In this document: one piece after another, positions 13,501-26,452 of the stretch | Numbering within the stretch: position 1 is the stretch's first letter | How the letters are laid out: every line of letters starts with the position of its first letter | NCBI GenBank assembly: GCA_034509425.1 | Contig: JAVTVJ010000076.1 | Location: 5,580,001-5,644,000, forward strand | DNA length: 64,000 bases | Source: Eopsaltria australis | Taxonomy: Eukaryota; Chordata; Aves; Passeriformes; Petroicidae | Reading direction: 5' to 3' | Position numbers and translations under genes: made by a program | Notes under the pieces: generated by a model | Seen by the model: only the letters and a program-made list of their open reading frames with translations | Database searches by the model: none | What the model was told of the DNA's origin: nothing

Positions 13501-14773
13501 AATTGCTGCGCTTATATTACATCTGCAGAGAGTTGCATTGAAATCTAGGAACACCATAAAAACTGAGTCTTTAATTTCCATCTCTGGACTTGTGAAATTC
13601 AAATAACAATTCAGAATATAAAGAAGATGCATTTTCTAAATGCGTTAGTAGTTTATCTTGTTCATGTCACTGAGCCATAACAGACTCAGCAAAAGCATTC
13701 CACTCTAACAGGCAGAGAAGATCAAAATGAGGTACTGCAGAGAATTGAACAGAGAAGGCTTTCTGTTCCTTAGTTTCATGATCACTGGAAAGCAGATCAG
13801 TTATAGAGTTCTGTATTACCAGGATTGGCAAATTGCACTTCATTATAAAATAACCTTTGGTTGGGTTTGAATTTTTTATTGATTTTTTTTCTTTAAATTT
13901 CCTGCAAAAACACAGAAGAAAGATTTCTTATTATCTGAAATAACTTCTTGTGGAGATATTGTCACATTGATGCCCAATTATTGGAGATGGACTATTACAC
14001 ATTGCTTAATTATGTTTTCTGACTCAGATAAGTGGACTGGATGCTCAGGTGATTTAAATTAATGTAGTTTTAGTAAAGCTAATGGTCCAATGCCAATTTG
14101 AAACAGTTAAGAATACTTCCTGAATTTTGTATCTTCCCTCCCTCAAAACTCACCCATAAGCTTCCCCTCAGTCACCTCAGGATTTTGATCCATGTGTTTC
14201 CAGGATTGAAGAGACAGTTCTGATATAACCCCAGTGCTTGGCCTCAGCTGCTGCAAAAGTGTCTAACCAGTGGGACAAAGTCATGTGATCAAGCCTGTGG
14301 AAAGATATACAATGTGAAATTACAGAGAGACAAAGACATGCTGAGACAAGTATCTCTGGATTCAAGATGGGAAACATCAACATGAAAAGGTTTAAAATCC
14401 TAAGAGAAAAGAAAAAGGAGCCTAATGAGGATTTGTAAGACCACGAGGTTGAGTTGAGGTTTCAGTGTTGATGGGGGATGACAAGATGGCTGAGAAATCA
14501 GTCTCGAAAGTTATGGAAGTCAACTGTTCTTTCCACAGGGTGCTCGCTGGCCAGCCAAAGTCTTTGGGGTGGTGACCATACGGAGCCTGACAGCTCATTA
14601 AATCCCATCTAAAATCTTTTTATGTTAGACAATATGGAACTGCTAGATGCATTTAAATGGATGTTCTCCTTAGACACAGCTAGAGATTTCCAAATAAATT
14701 CTCCTAAAAGAATAAAAGCAAAAAATTTAACATCTTGGGAAATTATTTAATTCTGGGTAATTCTGGAATCAAA

Positions 14774-14873
14774 CTTCTTTCCTTTCCTCCCTCCCTCTCT
14801 CCTTCCCTTCTTTCTTTATTATTTCCTTCCCTCTCCTTTCTTCTTTTTTTTCCTTTCCTTTCTTCCCCTTTTT
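14774..14873 (+). repeat. Polypyrimidine tract (C/T-rich simple repeat)
   Basis: About 100 bases that are nearly all C and T on the plus strand, with blocks such as ctttcctttcctccctccc and ctttccttctttctt. Only a few interrupting A bases occur. Such homopurine-homopyrimidine runs are common in vertebrate intergenic DNA and can form triplex (H-DNA) structures. Confidence 0.85.
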
Positions 14874-17335
14874 TGTGAAACATCACATTATCAATATGGT
14901 GTTAATTCTGATGTTATTTCAGTGGGATTACATAGTAGTTATTGTATTGTAAAATACTTGCTTTGTGATTTTCCCACATTTTATACATCCTTGATATCTT
15001 TTACTTTGTCATCCCAAGCAAAGGCTCTGCATCATTTACTTTCCTGTTTGGTGTTTGAGTTAGTATTGTCTGATGTCTCAATCAATAGAAAATTATTTTC
15101 TAGTCCCTTACCAATTAAGTGTTTTGTATGTGAAGTACATTTAGACTTCACACCTTCAAATTCAGCATGCAGTCAGAAGCCAAGGTCACTCTGACTATTA
15201 TAAAGAGCATTGCTACATTAATGGATTAACTCTCTTCTTTTGCTGTTGACAATAATCCAAAACCAAGATAAAATAAATCTTTATTTCCAGGGAAAATAAA
15301 GAGCTAACCAGAAAACTCCAGTCTGATAGAGAAATAGCAGTGCTGTCTTAGGAAATGTCTTCTGGCCAATGCTACAACAATGAGCATATTGAAAGTGTCC
15401 ACTAAGGAAACTAGGGAATGATACAGGGCGTCCCTGAAAGAATGATGGGCTTACTAATTCCTCTTAATATTTCCCCGATAATAGTTTAATTTTGCATTTA
15501 ATGAACCTGAAGAGTCACCATAAAGATTCCAATGAGAGATGAGGCACAAATTCTATATAATTAGAAAACCTATCCTAAATTTTATTCATAGTTCTGAAAG
15601 TGCAGATTTTTGAAAATTGCATTTCTTTTTAAAATATAAAGAACTAATAGAAGTCATTATCTGTTCCACAACCAGCAAAAAGCTACTCAGTAAAAAAAGG
15701 TGATGAGATCATGAGAGGAGGAATATGATAGCTAACAAATGAGACTAATAAATTAATAATCTACTGGAACTGCATGTTTCTGCACATTAGCAATTTCCCC
15801 TTCTTTATTATTTATTTCATTTTATTCTATTTAATTTAATTTTATTTTATTAAGTCACAGCCTTTTCTCTCATGAAAGAGGTGGAAAATATGCAGCTGGA
15901 GGGAAACTATTTTATTTGGCTTTGCTTTCCTTTGTAGGTTGTAACCTCCTAGGTTACAGTGTCCAAGTTAAGACTTAAATCAGAGAAAACACATCAGAAA
16001 ATTTTACGTATAGCTTCAGGACAGCTTCTATCTCAACTACTTCTTGAAATCTGTTCAGTTTAGAAGGTACTTACTTTGTGGACACTTGTTAAAGTGTGCT
16101 TAGCTAATGATTTAACTTGTAAACCTGGAAACAAGGAGCATTTAAATCTGTTCTAAATTTTCTGTGGCGGTCTCACACTTTATTCAGACATGTTCCTTTC
16201 ATTTTCTCCCAAGTTTGTTCCACTTGTCTGCCATTCCTTTGTCCTTTTCTCCATGGCATGTATTGCCCTTCTGATGAAGCATACAAGCCTCCAGTTTTCT
16301 CCATCAAAATGGAATCTTCACTATCACTTTGTAGGACTTATCTACTTTCCCAGTTTTTTCAACCACTCCTAAACTTTTCATTCCATCTCCTTTCTCTCCC
16401 ACTGTAGTTACTTCAGTCATGTATTACTGTTCCTGAAATCTGATTCTTTGCTGCCCCTTAGCTTAATCAAATAATGTTTTTCCTTCTTTCATGCCACACA
16501 GTTTTGTGCCCAAGGTTTTCCTTAAACCATGTTTTGAGCGTCTAATGGAGAAATCATATTAACTCACCCACTGTTTGTGATTACGCTAACCTGGTACTTA
16601 TAGCTGATCATCATATTTATCCATAAAGGGCAAAGTGTGTATGGGAGAAAGTCAATTTGACAAATTGCCTCTATTCACTTCCACTCTGTCTCCTGCTACA
16701 CCTCTGCTCTATATTGATTCTCTGCTTACAGGTCAATTTCTTCACATACTTCTTACACTCTCATAGTTTTATGCCACATCTCTCTACCCAGAGGTCACAC
16801 TGCCACACAGCCACTGTTTCAAATATTAAGACCTTTAAAAAAGTGCAGAGAGGAAACAATAGATAAAAAAAGCACAAGATCTGGTAGAACAGGCTATCAT
16901 AAACAGGTAGTGAACTTTTAAATGCCATTCTGACTGATGACTTAATTTCTTTGTTGTCGCTCATTATACTGAATATTCTCATTACTAATACTCCCATCAA
17001 TGTATTGACAAGAACAGCAAACACTTCTGACATAAAATTGGTAGGATGGATATTCTTCTGGATGGAAGCAACATTATCAGCTTTTGAAAGAGATTACAAG
17101 CACGCAGATAGCCAAAACTGTGTACTTGTATTTTTCAGAAGTTTTAACCAGGCATTCGCTCAGACCTACACCACAGGCTCCTAAAAAAACCATGAATGAC
17201 TTAAGAAAGGTATTTTGTAGGTCACTGAGTGGCTAAAAATATCAGAAGTAAAGAATAGAAGTTTATGTCCAATTTTCACAGCAGGCAAAGGCTTCTGGTA
17301 GGATACTCAAGGCTTTGGAACATGGGACATTTAAC

Positions 17336-17435
17336 AGATATTATAGAATCCTCAGTAAATGATCTGGAAAAGGATGCAAAAAATGATCTGATGCATTTTG
17401 CAGATAACATAAATTTAGGTATTTTTCCTACTAAC
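17336..17435 (+). mobile_element. Weak old CR1 relic (reverse-transcriptase segment)
   Basis: The stretch reading 'aatgatctggaaaagga' (about 17358-17374), followed by 'gcattttgcagataacataaa' near 17391-17411, has the layout of the CR1 reverse-transcriptase region. There a conserved 'aatgacctgga' block precedes the 'tttgcagatgacac' active-site box by a similar distance. Divergence is high and no tail is visible, so this is a tentative call. Confidence 0.5.
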
Positions 17436-20400
17436 CATAGGAAGAATTTTTAGGAAGCGTATTTTTCACTGTCACAAGTTGTTTCAATTTGGGAAAACTG
17501 CAAAGAGGTTTACTGAAAAGTTCAGCCTGACAAGAACAGTCAGTTCTTTGGATAAACACAAACCAATATTAACTTCTAAATATGTGGATTTGAAAATCAA
17601 ATTGTTCCTGACACTGGTACAGTAAACTTCAAGATTAAGAATAAATACGTTCTTCCCAAACTCCCTGCAAAAAAAAGAACTCTTGAAAATGTACTGGAAT
17701 TGAGCTTACAAAAGTGTCAAAAATGATGCAATATCATTAAATGCCCTCTCTCTCCTATACACCTTTGGTTTCAACTTTTTTTAAGACTCTCCCCATACTT
17801 TTTCTTTAAAAAATATTAAATTACTATGATTTCTTACTATTCATAAATGGTAAAACATACAACAAAACTCATAAATAGGTTTACTTTGTTAAAAAATGTC
17901 AAAGGCAGCTTTCTGCAGAGTTGCTTAGAGTTTCAATTGTTATTCTCTGAATGCCTACACATTGTTACTGTGGTTTAAGGAAGCACAGAGCAGTGTTGCC
18001 ATGTCTCACATAGCTGCCTATCTCAGCTAGTTCAATGGCAAATCAAGATTTTCTTACATGGCACAACACTGTGCTAAATAAAAATGCTTATTGAGCATTG
18101 CAGTCAAACTGAGAATTAAGTTTAAAAAATGACAGGGTATAACTGAAAACTAAATAATTGAGATACTTGTGATTAGGTGCCAGTTGAAGCTTATTTTCTA
18201 CATAATCTTCTGGTTTTTTTGGAGTTTTTCATTTCAATTAAGCGATATGAAGGGAAATGAGGACTTCAATGATATGAGAACATAGTGCTATCCCTCTACC
18301 TGGGAGTGACATGAATGCGGAAAACGCCAACCTCAGTGGCCCCCACCCTCTCCACTGGAGAGAAAGCTTCATTAGGCTGACATTGGGCACAGGACCAGAC
18401 GACAGGTTGGGAGCAGAAGATTACAGGTGCCTAGAATTGAATGACAGGTTTTATTCCCAGTGCCTCTGTAGTTATAGAGAGTTTTCAAAGTTCAATAAGC
18501 AGAAGTCATATAACTTGCGACCTAATCTTGCCAATTAAGAAAGAAATCCTTTAAGGGTAGTAAGTTTGGCCAGAAAAATACAGACTTCCAGAGCTAATGA
18601 GGATCATCTTGCATAAATTGATAGGATTGCCTTCTTTTACTTTAAAAAGAATAAACATATGGTATGTTTTGCTCCTATTTTTTTGTTATGACACATTTCA
18701 GCAATATAACATACAAGCTTATAATGACAGATGAAGGAAAAAGCAAAGTTCTTCATTGAGCAGGTAGTCTTCCTGGTGTCTGTCAATGCTCTGTAGGTGC
18801 AAAGTCACCCACAGAACCAATATCTATAATTAGAAATGGTTACATTATTTATATGAAAGACAAGGAAAATCAGATGTATGCTCTTAACTAACAGATTAGT
18901 AGCATGCTAAAGGCTCGGAAGGGTATCTTCATTTACAGAAATACATATACTTAGTGATAAAAGAAATAATTAGAGTAACAATTAAAGTTTTTATAATTTT
19001 AGCTTTTCACTTTAGAGATTTCTAATGTGTATTTAAAAGAAGATATTTGTGAAATAGGAATGAATTTTTAACAAAAAAACTGAATTACATGTGTGATTAT
19101 ATAAGAAATTATGTGTTGTCTTCAGAATTTTTTCAGAGCCATTAACTTTAAAGATATGTAAAATAAGGCAAGATGTAATTAAAGTAACCTGAACCCCTGA
19201 CTATTCCTCATAAATAAGTTGTTACCTTATTCCCCGTTCTATGTAATTTTCAGAGTTTTCCCAGTAGCCTTTTGGCATGTCAGTGTCTACCTTAATTAAA
19301 AGTATACTTTTCGATGCTGAATAATAATATCATCTTCATTCTTCAGTCTTCACTTTTAGTGATCAATAACACTTCAAATCTATTGATTTAGAAATAAAGT
19401 TATAATCCAAATTTCAAGAAAAGGTGAAGAAATCAAAGGTAAGAAGATAAAGATCCATGTATGAAATGTTTATTAAATTGACTCAATAAATATACAGTTG
19501 CATCATTTCAATACATAATTACTATATTTGAAGGCAACAAAAAACACTCTCGCAATGTCTAGGACAAAGAAAAGAAAATCATGAGCAGGTAAGATGAGAT
19601 ATCAAATCAGCACTATAGGCATTAGGAGGATAACTGTGACAACTGATTATACTGTTTTCTGAGATTATTATGCAATAATTATTGGAATAAATTTATTATA
19701 CTAAAGGTAGCAAACAAAACAAAAAGGGAAAGGGAAGGGAAAAGCAGGGCAGCAAAATGGTTCTGAGGCTAAGATTTTTCATACTTCACTTTAATGCAAT
19801 GAAAAATTACTAAAACAAATGACTTGAATAGTTCAGGCTGTCACAAAATGGAAAAAATCAGGCAGCAGCACAGATGCAGAAAACTGAGCACCAAATTGAC
19901 ATTGCAGATGAATCAGTAAAATGCCAACAAACCTTCCTTGGAATTTTACAGAAGAAAATGAGAAATGGCAAAGTAGTATGATGGATTCATCTTAACACTA
20001 CTAGAGAAGTGTAATGTACAAAAATTTCAGAGAGCAAAGTGTGGAAAACAGGAAGTATGTAAAATCTGGAAATCCCTACTTTTGTCTAGAATTAGTGAAC
20101 ACAGGAATGATAGATCTATTATGCAGAACAAATAATTGTTAGTTACACAAGCAAAGAAACAATACCTAGGCCGGGTGATTCACCTCTGTTGAAGCCTGCA
20201 GAAAATTCTTAAGATTTCTTGAATATCTGAATATGTGGATTCTTTGCTTGTACTAAATAGGTGAAAAAATAAAGCAACTCACCCAGTGCAACATCTGTCT
20301 CATGAAGTGCTGCAATTATTATTCCCATGCATGTTTAAACCCTTAGCTACTCTCACAGTTTTATTCCACCTGTTCTGTCAAGATTATTATTTCTCTTGTT

Positions 20401-23400
20401 AAATCTCACACTGAGATTTTTTTAGTTTCCTTATTATCCTTCTTGGGTTTTTTCTTCTTTTTCCTTCAAAAGACAAATAATTAGTCTGCCCTTTTCACTA
20501 TAATCATATGTTCTACCTATTGATATTGTTGACATATCACAGTGTTTATTTTATTTGGATATTTGTAGACTTCTCACAATTCCTTATTAGATTTTGTTTT
20601 TCTTTTCCTGGCCCTATAATCTGTCACAGTATTTTATTTTCAGAAGTATTTATCTATCTATCTTACTTTTCAGTAATAAGATCCCAGAGCTCACATCTAT
20701 ATGAAAAACAACAGGTATAATGACCTGAAACGTAGACTTAAAACACATCCTTCTCACTAAGGAATTCCTGCAGAAGAAAAGCCAGCATTTCTATGTACTG
20801 TCAGCTTGGGTTTGTATTAGACAGAAGTAAACGTTATAACTTTTGAATAACAATTTCCCAGCTCCTTCAAATAAAAAGAAATCTATCTTTCTCTCTATTT
20901 TTTTTGTCATTGTCTCGATTTGCACTAGATGCACTTGTTTACCATAATGAATTTTTTTCTTTAAACAAGACAAGCTGCTAATAGCTGTCTAAGACATGGC
21001 CACTGCCAATACCCTTCCATGTCAGCTTGTTCTCTCTCCACCCAAGTCTCCAGGTCCTTCTTGAAGCTGGTGAGAGATTGCTCCCAGGTATTCAAACTGA
21101 GCATAGAAATACATTCAAATCTACTTGATGACCAAATCTATTTTTCATATTTCTTGTTTTATCATTATGAGTTTTCAGCACAATCTTTCCTAACTCCATT
21201 TCTATAACCATCTTTATAGCTCTCGGTCCAGTTCTTTCAGAAATAAATCAGATCAAGGTATTTCTGCCTCAGTTATATCACTAAGTCCTGTAGAAGACTA
21301 ATTTTTTTGCTTTAATCCTATATTGACATCAAAAACTGCAGAAATTTTACTCTGTGTTCATATTAGACTTTGTGAATACAAATACAACATTTCATCAGCA
21401 TTAAGATTCAAAGAGGTACTTATAACATAGAGATATACTAAAATGAACATTCTTGTATCTTGTGTCCTGTAGTACATGCAAGCTATTTCCTAAAATCTGT
21501 AAAAATTTGAAGTTATAAATGAAGCTTATTCCATAATAAGTGTGTTATATCACTGACCTTTTTAGCTAAAAAAAGTGATTTTCTCTCATTATACTCTCAT
21601 CATAAATGGAAATATTTATGTATTAAATATTATACTTTATAAGTTGTAATGAGCTAGGACATATCACACTGTCCATTATGTTTTATTTTCCAAACGTTAT
21701 ATGTAATTTTAGTTTTTTGTTGTGCTGTTTTAATTACCTATGCAAAGCAATTTTGTACACTGCCTAACTTAATTGTGCATTCTGATCCACCACTACAGTA
21801 TTTCATGCTTTCTTGCTTTGACTCTGCTTCCTGAATCTTTTCAAAATTTACATCTCCAGACATCTTTTGTAGCTGAAAATTACGCACTTGGACTATGGTA
21901 CTTCCTGTCCATTTAGTATCCTATAATTAGGGAGAGCAAGGAGGTGGGACTGTGTAGAAAATAGAAGTCTTTAGGGCAGAGCAGCACATACTGAATTAAA
22001 GGCTACCTGATGACTGGGAGAAAGAGAGACAGGAATACGGTAGTGAAGAAGAAGGGAAAACACAAAAACCAGCCCAGTCTTTACAGCTCCAGGAACTGGA
22101 GATGCCAGGATAGAGAGCAGAGTGGGGAGACCAGGATTGTTGCACAAACCCATTGCAACTTTGGCAAATAGTTTAATCAAATCAGCCTTGATTTCTTATT
22201 TATCCAGCTCAATTTTACTACAGAGAGTTTAAATTACTATTTCAAGGTCAAAATATTTTTGATTTTTATTCAATATTACATTGTTTGTTATCCTGTCATA
22301 ATGCTCACAGAATAGCAATAGCACTGCCTGTATACATGTTTTCTGACTAATCAAACAGAAAAAATTCTTTAACAATATTTTGCCAAAGGCTGGGCTATGC
22401 CTTTGGCTTTATCCTACTTCTTTATCCTTTGGCTTTATCCTACTTCTCACCACAGGATGATTAAAGGTTCTTATTCTTAGTTATTAAATGTTAAAATCGT
22501 TCCATATTTCTGGTCATTTTACCAAAAACATGACTATTTAATCATATAGCAATTTCTGGTTTTCCAGAATTTATTTGCTAGTTTTAAAAATAATGTCATT
22601 TTTATATTTTTATTACAGAATCATCAGCTGTAAGATGACACTTGGTCACTGTTCTTCAAATTCTCTTAACTGTGAGATCTGGCAGTCTGCTTGCTTAACT
22701 TCCAACGTCATGAGAGCTCTTAGTTTGTCTTCTGTGCTGAAATCATTACTCTCTCATAGTATCCCAACTGCACTAATAAAAACAATAACAAGAAAGCAAA
22801 TGAGAAGTGAAGTCATTGCTTGTTAATTTATTGAACTCTTTGACTAAATAAAAAGTTTGATTGAAGCTGAAATGCATTAAAATCTTTTCCAGTTCTTGGT
22901 GCCAATTCTCCTCATGCTGTGTAAGAAAAAAAATACTACTCAGTAACAAACTGTCAAATAAAGAGAAATTAACTGACATACTAAGAGAGAAATTAGATTT
23001 GATGCCAAAATTTTAACTTGGCCTACGCTATGGGAAAAGATGAAGAAAGTACCTCCCCACATCTGGCACGCCAGCAGGTAGGTATAGTTTAAAAATGTTA
23101 GTAGGGAATAAAGCTGCAGCAGAAAAAGCAGTGGCAGAGCATACTAACAGAGACTGCAGGTTTCAGTGTCAGTCTGGTGTATGGATGTAGGCACAGCATT
23201 GTCAGTGCTGTGGGAGATCATGAACACAACTCATTTCTCAAACACAGAGCCAGGAGACAAAGAGGAGATCCTACGAGTCTATGACTGATCCAGGATCAGA
23301 CAGAGTGTGCTGACAGGTCACCCCAAAGTTGCAGGCTGACTCCTAGAATCTAAAGATGTATGTGCTGCGCACAGATCTATGTGTTCTAAATAATAAAAAG

Positions 23401-24197
23401 CCTTACGAAATTTCTGTTCATTTCTGCTGGTGTATTGCCAGTGTGTGAAAAGCCTTGGAGACAGATAGAAATTACCTTAGCTGTTTCAACATGCTGTCCT
23501 CATCACCTGCCACTTTCAAATAGTCAGTTAGGAATGAAGAAAGATTCATGTAAAATAGTGAAAAAGAGAAGACTTACGCATCTTCTCCAGAAAGGATAAC
23601 AAGGAATAACTTTAGTCATGGTGATTGTTGCCATTAGAAAAAAAATATGCCCATACAGAAAATAAGCATTTGCCATAGTGCTTGCATTTATAAAGTTTGA
23701 TCAACATGCTTGAATTCACAGAGCTGCTTTGGAGGAGGGTGCCTTTAGAAATATACTATATACAGTTCCAAAATGCCTTCATTGAATTTGCACTGCTACT
23801 GTTTTGATGTATATAGCAAGAAAGGGATGGAGATAAACATACTTGACTTGTTGGCTAAACATAGCGTAAAAATGGCAACTACACAAAAAAGAGATCTTCA
23901 ATCCAACAGTAGCACAGAGTGAAAGACCCTCAGTCAACACAATTACGTTCAGTTTTCAAAGCAAGGACCACAAAGGGCCTGAGAACAAACTAAGTAAAAT
24001 AAATTTTCAGCTGCTCATATTCATCACCCTGTCAGTACTTCCAGATGCCAGAGCAGAAGCCATACAGGCATCTCCAGAACACAGCAATAGCAACTGGAAT
24101 TTTAAAAGAGCCAAAAACAATGTCAACAAGATAAAAAACTTTCTAAAAAAACATTTTGAGGTACTTAATTTTGTCCAGAAAGCCAGAGCTGCATGAA
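17436..24197. other. Unique AT-rich non-coding sequence
   Basis: Nearly 7 kb with no recognised gene or clear mobile element. The segment at 18300-18430 is a little more GC-rich than its surroundings but contains no domain or repeat I recognise. A short tandem duplication with a hairpin at 22382-22447 is listed separately. Confidence 0.55.
22382..22447. repeat. 26-bp tandem duplication overlapping a 9-bp perfect hairpin
   Basis: A 22-base segment starting cctttggctttatcc occurs at 22400-22421 and again, identically, at 22426-22447 (period 26). The arms gccaaaggc (22382-22390) and gcctttggc (22399-22407) are exact reverse complements with an 8-base loop, so the first repeat unit starts within the hairpin's right arm. 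This fits replication slippage at a hairpin. Confidence 0.8.
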
Positions 24198-24801
24198 TGT
24201 CACGGTTTAACCCTGGTACACAGCTCAGCCCTATACAGTTGCTTACTCATTCCCCCACAGTTGGACGGGGGGGGAAGAATCTGAAGAATAGAAGTGAAAA
24301 AACTCAAGGGCTGAGATAAAGACAGTTTAATAGGTAAAGCAAAAGTTGTGCACACAAGCAAAGCAAAACAAGGAATTCACTCACCACTTCCCATGGGCAG
24401 GCACATGTTCAGCCATCTACAGGAAAACAGGGCTTTATTATAAGTAAAACTAAAGGTCATCACTTCAAATGTCCCAACTTCCTCCATCTTCCCCCTGCTT
24501 TTATTGCTGAGCATTATGTCATATAGTGTAGGTATATAGTATATGGTATATGATATATGATATGGGACATTCCTGGAGTCAATTGTGCTCAGATGTTCTG
24601 GCTGTGTTCCCCCCACAACTCCTTGTACAACCCCAACCTTCTCACTGAGGAAATGAGAGGTAGAAAAGACCTCGACTCTGTGCAAGCTCTGCTTTGCAGT
24701 AACTAAAACATCCCTTTGTTACCAACACTGTTTCCAGCAAAAACCCAAAACACCAGTTACCATGAAGACAATTAAATCTATCCCAAAAAGAAACCAGGTC
24801 A
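24198..24801 (-). mobile_element. Solo LTR of an avian endogenous retrovirus (family A)
   Basis: On the plus strand it starts tgtcacggtttaacc and ends at about ...ccaggtca, so the element lies on the minus strand with the normal TG...CA ends. The minus strand carries, in order, a segment around the TATA-like aataaaag (plus 24498-24506), then an attaaa poly(A) signal (plus 24326-24331) followed by 'ctgtctttatctcag'. The blocks 'aaacaaggaattcactc' and 'cttcccatgggcaggc' are shared with the LTR at 35.2 kb. The candidate target duplication is imperfect: atgaa before, atggg after. No second LTR or internal viral genes flank it, so it is a solo LTR left by recombination. An AT-rich patch at 24521-24563 looks like local slippage inside U3. 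Confidence 0.88.
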
Positions 24802-26139
24802 ATGGGTGGGGATAAAAATGAAGTCTGGTAAGCCAATGTCATATGAAAGACAAAATGCAGACCATACCACAAAAGATAATGAAGATGCTCAGCATCCTTT
24901 ACAAAGGTTGAAATAAAGATTTTATTAGAAAGTAGAGTTTATAGACTGAACTACAGCTCATATATATTCATATCAGTACAATCACCACAAAAAGAGTGTT
25001 CCATCAAATATGCTGCTGTTTGCCGGGATAATTGCATCACTGATCCTTACTTTATATCTTTAAGGGTCTCCATGTTCTTCATCCTGGAGACAGGAGACCA
25101 ATTGCATCATTCTCATTTTACTACATCCTTCATAGTAACATCTGGATACTAACAACCTTATTTAAGCTAGGACCCTTAACATCATATTGGCACTTGCACT
25201 GTTTCTCTTTCTTCGTTAAATATTTATATTCAGAGCACATGCAATGAGCTAAAAGAAATTAGTACAAAAATACAATTGCCGTATTTTGTTAGAAAATATA
25301 ATGAAAGCACAAAAATGTTGTGATATGCTTTGATCGGGTGAACTTGATAAAAGCAATTACACACTTCAAATAAATCAAAGTTTTTTACACCATGCTATAT
25401 AATACCGTATTCTGAGAAGGCATGTAGTGTATACAATCGGTTGGTTATATGCTTTAGTTTGCATTCAGAGGTAGAAAATGCAGCTTCAGGGCAAGAAAAT
25501 CAGTGCTAGATTCCATGATATTTGTGAGCCCTGAGAATTCTTCAGGATCTGATACTACTCTATGTTTTAATCAGTGATGATATTGTGTGTATCTGGATGA
25601 TCAAGTAAGATCTTTGCTAGTATGTTGTACAGCTCAATGGAAGCATTAAACAATGAGAAGAGGGTGCTTTTACACAGTGTTCCAGATCCCAGGTACAAGG
25701 TCATAAATGAGCAAAATACATTTCAGTGCAGAATTGAGACTGTAAGTTGTTACTTGAGCGAAGCACTACAGGCTTCAGAGGCAGAATGAGAGGTTATTTC
25801 CTCAAAAGCAGCAACTTGAGAAAAAATGTTAACAGAGAAAACAGGGTCAGTGTGTAAGCTCAGTATAAAGTTCAGCGAATGTTGTCTAAATTTCTAAAAG
25901 GATGTTAAGAGGGAGCCAGATAACATCTGTATGCATCATTTGCCTGAATTTGAAGATTTCTTCATCCAGTTTGAAGTCTGCATTTCACAGAGGATATGAA
26001 TTTAATGAAGAGAATACAGAGGACTCAAAAAATGACTCAGCTGTACCTAAACTAATCCCTGAAGTGGGATGCTTATAGAATCCAATCTACTTGTTTATTG
26101 AAGAGAAAAGCAAGTTACTTGGTTTTGCTACGTGAAGAC
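24802..26139. other. Unique AT-rich non-coding sequence
   Basis: No gene or repeat is recognised. The part just upstream of 26.14 kb may belong to the old CR1 relic that follows, but I cannot extend the match with confidence. Confidence 0.5.
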
Positions 26140-26452
26140 TTAACCATAGAAATTATATTTGGTAGGAAAAGGTGTCTTAATCTTGCAGAAGAAGGCATAA
26201 GAAGATGCACTGCATGGGAACTAAAGTTAGACTTATTCAGCCTTGGAATAAGATGCAGTAAAATGCATTGGTGAAGCTAATTAACTATTTGAACAACTTG
26301 CCAGAAGCAGCCCATGGACTTACTACTGTTTGGAGTCTTTAAAAACTGATTAGATAGTTCTCTGAGAAACATATTTTAATCCAGTTTCTGGAAGAAATTC
26401 TGCAGCTTATAGAGGCAGAGCAGAGGGCCAGATGGTCCCTTCAAAATCGAAT
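26140..26452 (+). mobile_element. Ancient CR1 relic, 3' UTR region
   Basis: The order of blocks matches the 3' portion of an old sauropsid CR1 lineage rather than the younger avian type. These are 'gggaactaaagttagact' (26217), 'gaataagatgcagt' (26245), 'ttaactatttgaacaactt' (26280), 'tggagtctttaaaaactgat' (26331), 'ggaagaaattctgcagctta' (26391) and the ending 'gccagatggtcccttc' (26428). It lacks the attctgtg-type tail. The high divergence suggests a copy older than most others in this window. Confidence 0.7.

Larger units (their letters stand above)
9688..17335. other. Unique AT-rich non-coding sequence
   Basis: About 7.6 kb without a recognised gene or mobile element. The notable local structures, a perfect 11-bp hairpin at 10520-10550 and a polypyrimidine tract at 14774-14873, are listed separately. 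The open frames of up to 124 codons show no conserved domain. The 124-codon minus-strand frame ending near 9646 overlaps the CR1 tail and continues into unique sequence. Confidence 0.55.
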
